Positions 24,026 through 36,413 of a stretch of 64,000 nt of DNA are shown one piece after another. The position numbers and the translations under genes are program-made. This DNA comes from Mallotus nudiflorus. Its lineage: Eukaryota > Streptophyta > Magnoliopsida > Malpighiales > Euphorbiaceae. Numbering within the stretch: position 1 is the first letter of the stretch; every line of letters begins with the position of its first letter. A model generated the notes under the pieces. It was not told the DNA's origin and made no database searches. It saw only the letters and a program-made list of their open reading frames with translations. The stretch is from positions 62,001 to 126,000 of the forward strand of contig CANTUR010000529.1 of assembly GCA_947683625.1 (NCBI GenBank), written 5' to 3'.

Positions 24026-25199
24026 AAAATTCACTCAGTGAGGTCTGACTCCCCTTTGTTGACTATTTTTCAAGAGAGTCTTTGTCCTTAGACCTCAGTA
24101 GCAGACCCTTATGCCGGATTTCTTCTGCCCCAACTTTATTATGTAAATTGCTTACTTGACTTTATTTTGTATTCTAGACACTGCAGTAGTTGTTTTAGTG
24201 AGCAGTATGTATTATATATGTTTGAGATTTGTATTTTAAAGAATTGAAACAAGAATTTGTATTGAAAGATTCTATATATATGAGATTTTAATTTCCACTG
24301 CAAGATATTTTATTTATGTTATCATTATTGCATGTTTTTATTTTATTTTAAAGGCTTGCTACGGGTTTCGAATTCGAAAGAATTCCCGTTCCCTAGCGCC
24401 GGTCATGGTCCCCTGTTTTGGGTCGTGACAAATATATTATTTGAATATAATTTTTGAAAATTAGTATGAATTAGTTAAAAATAGTAAATTATATATAAAA
24501 ATCATTTTAATACCCTATATAATTCTAAAATCATTTAAAACATATTATTTAACTATAATTTTCACAAAATTACACAATTAACTCATAAATACAAAATTCA
24601 CATAATATAAATAATATTCTCAAAAATTATATAAATTCACCAAAAATTATTTTAATAATTCTAAAATTATTAACTCAAATTACTAATACTAATTTAACTA
24701 AATTTTCATTAAAACTAATTAATTAACATAATTATCAAAAATTTAATATTTAATATTAAAATAATAAAAAATTACCCAAAAATTCAAATTAATTCAAAAA
24801 AATACACAAAAAATATATTTGAGAAGCTAAAGCTACCACAAACAACATTTGTGAAGCAATTTTTCATGAATCAAACATTATCATGTTAAAAAAAACCCAA
24901 AAACATATAAACTAAAAATTAAAGATATTTAAAAATCGAAGAGATTTGAGCTCAAACAGAGCTCGGAAATGGACTCACCGGATTAAGAGCATTCAAAAGA
25001 GAATGGAATGAAATCCAATGGTGGCCGGAATCCTCACCAGTGTTGGTGGAAGCTTCTCTTGGCCTCCTCTGTTTCCAATGGTTCTCGGTATTTTCAGACG
25101 GCTCTACTAGCGGTAGACGGTAGCTGGAGGTGACTGGAAGTGGTGGTGGTCGGTGGTGACAGCTAGGGCGGCTCCGGCGATGCTGGCAAGGTTGACTGA

Positions 25200-25243
25200 G
25201 AAGAAGAAGAAGAAGAAAAAGAAGAAGAAGAAAAAGAAGAAAG
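25200..25243 (+). repeat. (AAG)n-rich tract in M2
   Basis: GAAGAAGAAG with scattered AAAAAG units, at the edge of the G+C-richer part of M2. The short frame through it is not kept in other copies. Confidence 0.85.
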
Positions 25244-25575
25244 CTTTGACCTGGTTTTTTATTTTTGACTTTTCTATTTTTTATTTAATTATAAAATTAC
25301 TAAAATGCCCTTCCATAAAAATAATAACAATAATAATAATAACTATAATATTAAAAACAACAACAATAACAACAACAATAATAATAATAATACTAACTTT
25401 AATATTATCAAGTAATCCAATGTAAAATAAATTATTTTACGTAAACGATTCCTTAGAATAAAATACATAAATAATATTAGCGAATATCAATACTAATATA
25501 CAAATAAAATTTAAAATTATTAACACTGCATATTCCAAAATAATATTATTTTATTTAAAATACTGGGTCATTACA

Positions 25576-25763
25576 AAACCACAATTTCTATTCTGCATAT
25601 CAAAACAACAAATTATTAAATTTTTCACACCATACCTGTTTTATATATTTTGATAAATGCTGAACATTCAATGAGTTACAAAAACCTTACTTTATAATTC
25701 GTGCAACCCTAAAATCTTCTACTAGGATTCTCATTCATCCGTGACGTCCATCTTCATGCTCTC
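25576..25763 (-). pseudogene. GRF-type zinc-finger gene: exon 1 end, intron, exon 2 start
   Basis: Read on the minus strand, 25763-25691 gives WTSRMNENPSRRF, a stop (TAG), then GCTNYK. This matches the T.WT..NPGRRF.GC.NYK signature of GRF zinc fingers, with Gly to Ser and a nonsense codon where an aromatic or aliphatic residue is usual. A donor GTAAGG follows at 25690, a 98-bp A+T-rich intron runs to an acceptor ATATGCAG at 25593, and exon 2 begins NRNCG (25592 down), whose Cys and Gly complete the zinc-finger block continued at 15869. The exon is cut upstream by LTR M3 at 25764. So one gene carries two independent LTR insertions. Only one of the upstream metal ligands is visible; the N-terminus is lost. 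Confidence 0.72.
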
Positions 25764-26908
25764 TATCATGACCCAAACCGGGGGCCATGATCGGCACTAG
25801 GGAATAGGAATTCTTTCGAATCTGGAACCCGTCTCAAGCCTAAAAATAATAAAAACATACAACAAATAAAAATAAAATAAATATACCATAATTAAATTTT
25901 CAATTTAATATGATAAAATAAACTCCTTCATATCATGAAATAATTTAATACAATATTCAAATTAAACATCTGAATTGAAATCTCATACAACAAAATAAAT
26001 AAAACTCACTACTGTTACAAATACAACTACTACAGTTTTCTAGAGTACAATAATAAATAATTAAGTAGGTAATTTACATAATAGGGCCGGGGTGGAAGAA
26101 ATCTGGTGGATAGGCCTACTGCTGAGGTCTGAAGAAGAAGACTCTCCTAATAAAAATATCAACAGAGGAGAGTTAGACCTCACTAAGTGAATTGTTATAA
26201 TATATATACACGCATTACTAAATGTCAAATGCAACAATCATATGTATATAATAAATATATATACAGGCATGTACACACATATGCTGGAAATCACTTTATT
26301 TCACCATATTGAAAATAAGTTTTGAATGATCAAATAGAACCCTAAATGATCGCAACCTCAATAACAATAAAAATCACTCTAGCCATACTGGCTCACTTAA
26401 TTCCAAATAAATTCACTTAATCTAATTGGACAGTAGACTGGCCCTAAGACACTAAGTAGACCGAGCTCCAATAGTCTGACTGTTAGTGTGATTGGCCCCG
26501 AGACACTTGGTTAATTGAGCTCCAGCAATCACACCCTCAATCACATCACATCTCAATCAAATAATAATTTCCACAAATAAGTTAGTAATTTAACCTACAA
26601 TCTATCGTACTAGTATGTACTCAGTCCTAGTGCTGCCCACTAGGAAGTACGTTCTATCGATATCCTTTATTTAAAATAAATTATTCATTCAAATAAATAA
26701 ATAATGCATAAAGTCATTCATAATAATCAAATAAACCGTATATATACCAGAAATATAACTAAAATAAACTTAGTATATTTCAAGTATATATATATGTAAA
26801 ATAAATTCAATTAAAATCATGAAATATACTCAAAATAAACCAATAATATACTTAAAAATAATTTGAATATAAATCAAAGGTAAAACATGCATTTATTTCA
26901 AAATATAC

Positions 26909-29900
26909 TGTAATATCCCGTGTTTTTAAATATTTTAATACTGCATCGAGATATGCAGTGTTAATAATTTTTGTATATATATTATGATATTTTTACAAGT
27001 TGATATGTATTTAAAACTTATTTTAATTATTGTGTATTATTTAAAGTACTTTACGTAAAATTTTCCCGAGAATACTATTTTCGGGGAAATTTTCACGTAA
27101 ATTATTTATTATTAATTATTTTAAATAGATTTACGGACTTGCATGAACTCATATATATTTTTAAAATACTAAATAACGTATATATGTGTACTTATTTATT
27201 TAATTAGGGTTTGATTAATTATCCTATTATTTTATTATTTATTTATTAGTTTTATTGTTATTTAATTATTTTTATTTAGTATTAAATTATTAAAATATTA
27301 AATTATATGTGTGTGGTGTATATTTAATATGTGTGATTTTATATTATTTTAATATATAGTGTAAAGTATATATATATATACATATAATATGTTATAAAAA
27401 TCAAAATTTTGGAAAATTACCATTTCAGCTCCTCCCTCTTCCTTCCTCTTCCCGATCGTCTCCTTCTCCCCCTCACCGCTGCTAACTCCGTTCTCAGGCC
27501 ATCGGTGTGCCGCCAGCAGCTCCGCCCTTCCCAGCCAGTCGTTCTGCCGCCCTTAGCCTTCTTCTCCAGCACCGTTTGGCTTGTTTTTGGCCGAAATGGC
27601 CGAAACTTCCCTCCTCACCGTTCACCGACTTCCCGACCACCAAATCTAGTGATTCTGGTGTTGTTGGACTCCCTAGCCTCCATAGAAGATGATTCCAAGC
27701 TTTGTTTAAGCTTAAAACTTGATTTGGTAACGTTTTTCTCAATTATTCAATTCGGCCATTTTAGGGTTTTTGATTTTTTTTGAGCTTCAAATCATTGATT
27801 CATAAAAAGTCCCTTAACAAATGTTGATCCTCGTATCTTAGTCTTCATGTGTGAATTTTTTTAGAATTTTTGGAGATTATTTTGATTTTTGGGTATTTTT
27901 AAATATTTTATTATTATTTTCTAATTTTCGGAAATTAATTAATTAAATTATGAAATTGTGTTTTATGATAAATATAGGTGTTGAAATGAATTATAGGAAT
28001 TTATTTGGAATTTTTATGAATTTCTATGTATTTATTTTGAATTTAATTAGGTTTATGTAATTTTGGAAAATTAGGTTAATTGTGTTTTTAATTGAAATTA
28101 ATTAGTTAATTGAGTTTAATTATTGATATTATTGATAAATATGTTGAGAAAATTAATTTTGGATAATTATACTATTTTTGGTGAATTTTTGGAGTAATTT
28201 TAGTATATTTATATATATGGGCATTTTGGTAATTTTACACAAAATTGGCTAAAAATGTGATTTAATTGGTTTTAATAATTATTTAAGGTATAAATTGATT
28301 TCTACAAATTATTTAGTATTTTTAACTAATCAAAACTATTTTTTCGTGAATTATTTTCAATTATATATATAATATACAATTTTTCTAAATAAAATGAGTT
28401 TTATCGGTTTTTAATGTGGTTTAAGGTTAATTATGTAATTTCTACATATAAAATATATTTCTGTGATATAAGGGTATTTTTGGTATTTTTACATTATTTT
28501 GTGAATTGTGGACCCCGGTCGGTAAACTGTAGTTTGGAGTCCGACCGAGGGGTTGTGGATGAGTTGTTGTGCCTATTTTTCGAAGTGTATTTTTTTGCAG
28601 GGCCAGCTCTACTCTTTGAGTAGAGAGATGTTCATTTTATAGGGGAGGTTCTGCCGGATTTTTGGTAGAATTCTCGTAAAACGTGATGTCCAGTCGAACC
28701 CTAATTTTATTTCTGTGTCTAATATTCTAGATCGAGTTTCTAGGATTTTCTATTAGGTTTATTCTGATTCTTGTCGTTATTGTTTGTTTAGTTACACCGA
28801 GACCGAGGCCTAGTGGACCAGGCCCATCGGACCTATCTCGAGGAGCGCACTAAGTGTGAGTTACTATTCTATATATATGTGCTTTAGGGTGCATGATTTA
28901 GAAATGTATGTTTTATTTTGACTAAATATGCATAAATAATTTGATTACTATTTAAGTTTATTTTTAGTTTATTTTTGGTATATTTTGAATTATATGCATG
29001 ATTTATTAGACATTTATGTTCAAAATGTTTTTAAATATATATTTAGTTTATTTTACAATTTAATTGGATTTATTTGACGTATATATACTCGAAATATACC
29101 TGGTTTACTTTTGGTATATTTCCAATATATATATGGTTTATGTTGCTATTTTATTTAAATTCATGCATCATTTATTTTTATGAATGTATGCTTTATTTTT
29201 TTTTATGAAGGATATCAATAGAACGTGCTACCTAGTGGGCAGCACTAGGACTGAGTACGTACCGGTACGCTTATAGCATTTAGGCTATATTACTAACCTA
29301 TTTTTGGATATTGATTGGATATGATTATTTGATGTGTGAGATAGAATTTGGGGGTGTGATTGCTGGAGCTCGGTTGACCAAGTGTCTCGAGGCCAATCAC
29401 ACTGACAGTCAGACTGCTGGAGCTCGGTTGACTTAGTGTCTCACGGCCAGTCTACTATCTAAATGGATCAAGTGATCATATATTGGAATAAGTGAGCCTG
29501 TATGGCTAGAGTGTTGTCTAACACTATTTGAGGTTGCGATATTATAGGGTTCTATTTGGTCCTTCATAAACTGTGAATTTTAGTAAAAATATATATAAAA
29601 TGATTTTATTGCATCTGTGTGTATTTTCCTGTATATATACATATTAGATATATATTGTTGATTGTATGCATTGTCATTTAGTATGCATGTATATATATTA
29701 TAGTAATTCACTCAGTGAGGTCTGACTCCCCTCTGTTGACCATTTTTCAGGAGAGTCATCATCTTCAGACCTCAGTAGCAGGCCTGTAAGCCGAATTTCT
29801 TCCACCCCGGCTTCTTTATGTAAACTACTCACTTGAATTTTATTTTATCTAGACATTGCAATAGTCATTAAGTTGTTAAAGAGATGTTGTATTACATTTG

Positions 29901-30137
29901 AACTAAATTTGTATTAAAGAGTTTATTTATATATATGAGATATGGATTTGATTTAAATTCCCTGGTGGTGAATTAATATTTTTATATTTATATTTATGAT
30001 TTTATTTCCGCTGCATTAAGAGCTGTTGTTATTATTACTGGCATGTTTATTTTATTTTTAGGCTTGCTACGGGTTCCGGATTCGAAAGAATTCCCGTTTC
30101 CTAGCGCCGGTCATGGCCCCTGTTTTGGGTCGTGACA
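26909..30137 (+). mobile_element. P5: solo LTR in M3
   Basis: 3229 bp from TGTAATATCCCGTG to GGGTCGTGACA, with perfect TATAC duplications (26904-26908, 30138-30142). It contains perfect GTGTGATTG/CAATCACAC arms (29354-29362/29394-29402), the CCTAGTG hairpin and the CTCTACTC/GAGTAGAG hairpin near 28606-28624. Frames at 27409-27783 arise from its G+C-richer island and are not conserved with P3. Confidence 0.95.
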
Positions 30138-31870
30138 TATACCAAGAATATACTGAAAATATACCTAAAATTTACTTTAGCATTTCATAAAACAATTATG
30201 AAAAATTATACATTTAAAACATATAATTCTAAAACATGCAACCTAAACGCAATGCATATATATAATAATAACTCACATGGATGCACTCCACGAGACTGGT
30301 CCGACGGGCCTGGTCTGCTAGGCCTCAGTCTCAGTGCAACTCAACAATAAAAATGATCACGAAATCAAAATAAATCTAACTTAGACTTCTAGAGACTCGA
30401 TCTAGAATTACTAAACACAAACAGACACAGAATTAGAATTAGAGCCGATGTCACGTTTTATGAGAATTTTATCAAAAATTCGGCAGAACCTCCTCTGTAA
30501 ATCAGACATCTCTCTACTAAAAAGTAGAGCCGGTCCTGCAAGAAAAATACATTTCTAATTTAGAAATTTTCACAACCCTCAGTTGGGATCCCAAACTACA
30601 AAAAATTCCCCAAACGAGGTCCACAATACACCACAATTCAATAATACAATAAAATATATTAAAAATCAACAAATACCATAAAATACCCTTAAAACATCAA
30701 AATATAGTATATTTATCATAAAAACATCAAAATAATTATTTTCCCACTAATTACTTAAAAACCCTAAATAATAATATAATATTATTAAAAATCCATTTTT
30801 CCAATAATTATACAAATATTAATAAAAATTCATTTTATAAATCCAAATAACTTAATTAGTCCAAATACATATTAAAAATTACTAAAAATTCATTTTATTA
30901 CAAAAAGAGTATATTATATATTATTTGAAAATAATTTTCGAAAATTAGTATTAATTAGTTAAAATTAGTAAATAATTTATAAAAATTATTTTTGTACCTC
31001 AAATATTATTAAAACCAATTAAACATAGTGTTTAACTAAAAGTATCACCAAATTACAAAATTAACCATAATATTCAAAAATACACATAAAATACTAATAA
31101 TACTCAAAAATTCAATAAAAATTATATAAATACACAAAATTTATTTTCTCAACATATTTCTCAATAATATCAACAAATACATGTAATTAACCAATAATTT
31201 CTAACAAATATATATTTAACCTTAATTTCTAAAATGACATAAACCTAAAGTAATTATAAAAATTATACAAAAATCACAAAAATTATAAACTCAACTCTAA
31301 AATTAATAATAGTTACTCATAACACCAAAAATCACAATTTCATAATTTATATAATTAACTTACGAAAATTAATAAAATATTCAAAAATTCACAAAAATCA
31401 AAATAATTTCTAAAAATCACACAAAAATTCATGGGAGTAGCTTAAGCTAGTAGGATCAATATTTGTAAAGGAGTTTTTTTATGAATCAACCATTAACACC
31501 CCAAAAAAAATAAAAACCCTAAGTGACCAGAACTAAAAAATTCAAGAAACAACAAAAATGGAGGGATTAAAGCTCAAACCAAAGCTAGGATCGAGTTCAC
31601 TAGAGCTTGAGGAGCTCAGGGACACCAAAATTGTGAAGAATGGTGGCTGGACAAAGGAGGAACGCCGAAAGCTTAAGTTTTTGTTTCTTCTTATTGTTGC
31701 TGATTTGCTAATCGCCAGAGAAGAAGGAGGAGGCGGGGATGACGGCAGGAGGTGGCTGGACGGTGGTGAGGCACTCCAACAATGAGGGAACGACGTGATA
31801 GCGATAGGGAGGGGGGTGGCTTGGGTTGGTTTAGGGAAGGGAAGAAGAAGACTTTTGTTTTTTTTGTAAT

Positions 31871-31871
31871 G

Positions 31872-31916
<45 letters not shown>
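31871..31916. repeat. (TA)n(TG)n compound microsatellite
   Basis: TA repeats passing directly into about 12 TG repeats inside M3. A second TG/TA tract lies at 32008-32042 and an (ATA)n tract at 32056-32094. Confidence 0.9.
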
Positions 31917-32006
31917 ACACTAATCTCCACACATGTATATCAATATATATATACACACATACATGCATTCACACACAAATAAAATAATAACAATAACCCT
32001 AATGTA

Positions 32007-32041
<35 letters not shown>

Positions 32042-32095
32042 GTAATAACACATATTATAATCATGCAATAATAATAATAATAATAATAATAATAA

Positions 32096-32713
32096 ACATC
32101 ATTTTAAAAATAAAATAACCTTAGTAATTAAATAAGATTATTAAAATAATTCTCAAAATAATAAATGTAACGTAAATAAATTTCTAAAATAATAGGTTTC
32201 AAAATAAATATTTACGTAGAAAATGTTGATTAAACATGAAATAATGAATATTAATCACAAGATAATTGTAACAACCTATATTTTTAAATTATTTTATTTT
32301 AAAACGGGATGTGCAGTGTTAATAAAAATTTAAAGTTAAATTTGATTATTTTATTTTTAATTTACTATTTTATGATTAATTATCATTATTATTCTATGTT
32401 TAACAACATCATTTTAAAAATAAAATAACCTTAGTACTTAAATAAGATTGTTAAAATAATTCTCAAAATAATAAATATAACTTAAATAAATTTCTAAAAG
32501 AATAGGTTTTAAAATAAATATTTACATCGAAAATTTTGATTAAACATGAAATAATGAATATTAATCACAAGATAATTGTAATGACCTATATTTTTAAATT
32601 ATTTTTTTTTAAAAACGGGATGCCCAGTGTTAATAAAAATTTAAAGTTAAATTTGATTATTTTATTTTTAATTTACTATTTTCTGATTAATTATTATTAT
32701 TCTATGTTTAAAT
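32096..32713. repeat. 310-bp tandem duplication across the M3/P6 junction
   Basis: The unit starting ACATCATTTTAAAAATAAAA is at 32096 and again at 32406. Both units contain the M3 tail (...CACAAGATAAT) followed by the P6 head (TGTAA(C/T)(A/G)ACCTATATTTTT) and end at TTCTATGTTTAA. The units differ at scattered bases. The duplication therefore happened after P6 entered M3. Confidence 0.9.
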
Positions 32714-32907
32714 AAATTTCCTATGTAAAAATAATATCTTGGGTCGTTCGATTTGTAAGATTATTTTAGTATTGTTATTCTATTATTGTTTTATTAATTT
32801 CCCATAATAAATTATTTTATTAATTTCATTATTTTATGTGTTATATATTATAATAATTAGGGTTATTATTATTTGTGTGTGTATTATTTATTATTGCGTG
32901 TTATTAA

Positions 32908-32938
<31 letters not shown>

Positions 32939-33183
32939 GTATAATATGCATGTGTGGTGGAGAATTTTTATGTTTAAAGTTAAAATAATATTATAATGTA
33001 ATATTATATTATAATGTTTATTAATAATGATATATACATACATCAAAAACACAAAACACATATATATATATATATATAAACTACCTTACCTGTGCAACCC
33101 AAACCACTGAGCCCCTCCGCCCTTTGCTGTCTGTTTCCTTTACTAACGGTGTGCCTTTTAGTCGTCCACCACCTCTTGCCGAC
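32577..33183 (+). mobile_element. P6: plus-oriented LTR, front part
   Basis: Begins TGTAATGACC (32577; a truncated duplicate head starts at 32267) and continues with GGGATGCCCAGTGTTAATAA, as in the other LTR starts. It runs to the CCGAC at 33179-33183, the left target duplication of the array. It resumes at 52663. A TG/TA tract at 32904-32940 is included. Confidence 0.82.
33179..33183. repeat. Target-site duplication of the array, left copy
   Basis: CCGAC, identical to 52658-52662 on the far side of the 19.5-kb array. Confidence 0.9.
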
Positions 33184-36100
33184 TGTCACGACCCAAAACA
33201 GGGGCCATGACCGACGCTAGGGAACGGGAATTCTTTCGAATCTGGAACCCGTAGCAAGCCTAAAAATAAAATAAACATACAATAATAATAATAACAATAT
33301 CAAATGAAGCGAAAATGAAAGTCATAAATATCATAATAACATTTTCATCACTGGATTTAAATCAAATCTCATCTCATCGCATATATATAAAATCTTTCAG
33401 TACAAATCCAGTTTCAATATAATACATCTCTTTAAATAAAATACATGAAATCCCACACTTTAATTCACAACTACTGCAGTGTCTAGATTATAAAAATAAG
33501 ACTCAAGTAAATAACTTACAGAAAGAAGCCAGGGTGGAAGAAATCCGACGTATCGACCTGCTACTGAGGTTTGAAGATTTGACTCTCCTGAAAAATAGTC
33601 AACGGAGGGGAGTCAGACCTCACTGAGTGAATTACTATAATATATATACATACACACTAAGTGATAATACATACAATCAACAGTATATATATATCTAATA
33701 TATATACAGGCAAATACACACAGATGCAATAAAATCATTTTATATATTTTATTGAAAATCATCTTTTATGAAGGATCACATAGAACCCTAGAATATCGCA
33801 ACCTCAGAAATAGTGTTAGACAACACTCTAGCCACACAGGCTCACTTATTCCAAATATATTCACTTATCCATTTAGACAGTAGACTGGCCCCGAGACACT
33901 AAGTCAACCGAGCTCCAGCAGTCTGACTGCCAATGTAATTGGCCCCGAGACACTTGGTCAATCGAGCTCCAGCAATCATACCTCCAAACCATATCTCACA
34001 CATCAATAATCACATTCAATCAATATCCATAAATAAGTTAGTATTATAGCCTAAATACTATAGGCGTACCGGTACGTACTCGGTCCTAGTGCTGCCCACT
34101 AGGTAGCACGTTCTATCAATATCCTTCATTAATAAATATAAAACATTCATTCACAAAAATAAATGATGCATGAATTTCAATAAAATAACAACATAGACCA
34201 TATATATACTAGAAATATACCAAAAGTAAATCAGGTATATTTCGAGTATATATACGTCGAATAATTTCAATACAATTACAAAATAAACTAAAATATACCA
34301 AAATATACCAAAAATAAACCTAAGTAATACTTAAATCATTTATGCATATTTTATTAAAATAAAGCATACTTTTCTAAAACATGCTTCCTAAAGCATATAT
34401 ATATAGTATAGTAACTCACCTAATGCGCTCCATGAGACGGGTCCGACGGGCCTGGTCCACTAGCCCTCGGTCTCGGTACAACTAAACAAGAAATAAATAA
34501 CCGACATCAGAATAAACCTAATAGAAATCCTAGAATTTGATCTAGAGTATTAAATACAGAAACAGAATTAGGGTTCGACTGGACATCACGTTTTATGAGA
34601 ATTCTATCGAAAATCCGACAGAACCTCCCCTGTAAAACGGACATCTCTCTACTCAAAAGAGTAGAGCCGACCCTGCAAGGAAATACACTTCGAAAAACAA
34701 GCTCAACACAAATCCACAACCCCTCGGTCGGACTCCAAACTACAATCCACTGACCAGGGTCCACAATCACAGAACAATTCAGAAAATACCAAAATATCCT
34801 TAAAACCTAAAAATACATTTTATAGGTAGAAATTACATAATTAACCTTAAAACACTGTAAAAAATGATAAAAACTCATTTTATTAGAAAAACCGTATATT
34901 ATATATATAATTGAAAATAATTCACGAAAAATAGTTTTAATTAGTTAAAAATACTAAATAATTTGTAGAAATCATTTTTATACCTTAAATAACTATTAAA
35001 ACCACTTAAATTATATTTTTATTCAATTTAGGGTAAAATTACCAAAATGCCCTTATATATATAAATATACTATAATTACTTCAAAAATTCACCAAAAATA
35101 GTATAATTATCCAAAATTAATTTTCTCAACATATTTATCAATAATATCAATAATTAAACTCAATTAACCAATTAATTTCAAATAAAAACACATTTAACCT
35201 AATTTTCCCAAAATTACATAAACTTCAATAATTCAAAATAAATACTTAGAAATTCATAAAAATTCCAAATAAATTCCTATAATTCATTTCAACACCTAAT
35301 TTAACCATAAAACCCAATTTCATAATTTAAATAATTAATTTCCGAAAATTAGAAAATAATATTAAATATTCAAAAATACCCAAAAATCCAAACAATCTCC
35401 AAAAATTCCAAAAAAATTTATACATGTAGATTAAGCTACTAGGAACAACATTTGTGAAGGGATTTTTCATGAATCAATCAATTCAAAGCTCAAAAAAATC
35501 AAAAACCCTAATGTGACTGAATTGAGTTTTAGCTCAAATCTCAAAATCCACTTGATTTCAGGCCGAAAGAACTTAGAATTGGAATCACGGGAGCTCAAGG
35601 AGTCGATGGAGACCGACGGTGCACGAAATGGTGGCCGAAATCGTCATCGACAGTAAGAAGCTCAATTTGCTGCCATGGCGGATTCCGGGCGATCCAGCGT
35701 GCTTCCGGTGGCCTGGTCACGTCGGAGGGGAAGAGGAAGGAAGGGGAAGGAGGATGGCGGCAGCTGATGGCGGCGAAGGGCGGTTCGGTGTGCTGGAACA
35801 GGAGGCGCAGTGAAGGTAGACGATCGGGAGAGAAGAAGGAGAGGGAGGGGCTAAACGGTAATTTGGCAAATCCTTTTGATTTTTAATGTATATATGTATA
35901 TATATATACTTTACACTATATAATAAAATAATATTAAATTACACACACTAAATATACACCACACACATAAAATTTAATATTTTAATAATTTATACTAAAT
36001 AAAAATAATTAAATAACAATAAAACAAATAAATAATTAATATAATATTAGGGTAATACTAAACCCTAATTAAATAAATAATTATATGTATACACGGTGTT

Positions 36101-36364
36101 TAATATTTTAAAAATATATATGAGTTCATGCAAGTCCGAAAATATATTTAAAATAATTAATAATAAAATATTTACGTGAAAATTTTCCCGAAAATGCAAG
36201 TACTGGGAAAATTTTACGTAAAGCACTATAAATAATACACAATAATTAAAATAGGTTTTAAATACATATCAACTTGTGAAAATATCGTAATATATATTCA
36301 AAAATTATTAACACTGCATATCCCGGTACAGTGTAAAAATATTTTAAAAACACGGGCTATTACA
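33184..36364 (-). mobile_element. Array LTR1 (3' LTR of internal A)
   Basis: 3181 bp from TGTCACGACCC to ACGGGCTATTACA (canonical GGGATATTACA with one change). It is followed directly by the polypurine tract of A. The three array LTRs share an insertion relative to M1 near 35515-35575 (TGTGACTGAATTGAG...), which marks them as one subfamily. LTR1 and LTR2 have one more AAATATACC unit (near 34300) than LTR3. Confidence 0.95.
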
Positions 36365-36365
36365 G

Positions 36366-36377
36366 TCTTCCCCCCTT
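36366..36377 (-). promoter_or_regulatory. Polypurine tract of internal A
   Basis: Sense AAGGGGGGAAGA ends one base before the 3' LTR. This is the usual place for the primer of plus-strand DNA synthesis. Confidence 0.88.
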
Positions 36378-36413
36378 ACAAGAATTCGTCCCCGAATTCC
36401 AAAAAAAACAAGA

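Larger units (their letters stand above)
21040..24430 (+). mobile_element. P4: solo LTR in M2
   Basis: 3391 bp from TGTAATATCCCGAG to GGGTCGTGACA, with perfect AATAT duplications (21035-21039, 24431-24435). Only 49 bp of M2 separate it from P3. It contains a (TA)n tract (21558-21599), the CCTAGTG hairpin (23563-23581), a complete 54-bp twin-hairpin module (23683-23788) and a TATA-like box (24013-24025). No coding capacity is supported. Confidence 0.95.
15870..25575 (-). mobile_element. M2: solo LTR in GRF exon 2, holding P3 and P4
   Basis: Runs from TGTCATGACC (15870) to GGGTCATTACA (25575). Without the two nested LTRs it is about 3.05 kb: 15870-17733, 20991-21039 and 24436-25575. The right target duplication is AAACC (25576-25580). 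The left one here is AAACT (15865-15869), but in the duplicate copy it is AAACC (63474-63478), so the left copy mutated after the duplication. No internal domain or primer site is present. It carries a decayed 54-bp pair (16510-16610). Confidence 0.88.
25764..32266 (-). mobile_element. M3: LTR in GRF exon 1, holding P5 and cut by P6
   Basis: Starts TATCATGACCCAAACCGGGGG (canonical TGTCACGACCC...GGGGCC, here with G to A at the second base). It is interrupted by P5 and resumes at 30143, reaching the P6 insertion point at 32266. Its last 100 bases or so (sense start) are not found. The part without P5 is about 3.27 kb. It contains one 54-bp pair (26435-26525), a GTAGAG hairpin near 30513-30529 and the simple repeats at 31871-31916 and 32056-32094. 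The frame at 31558-31785 is not kept elsewhere. Confidence 0.82.
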
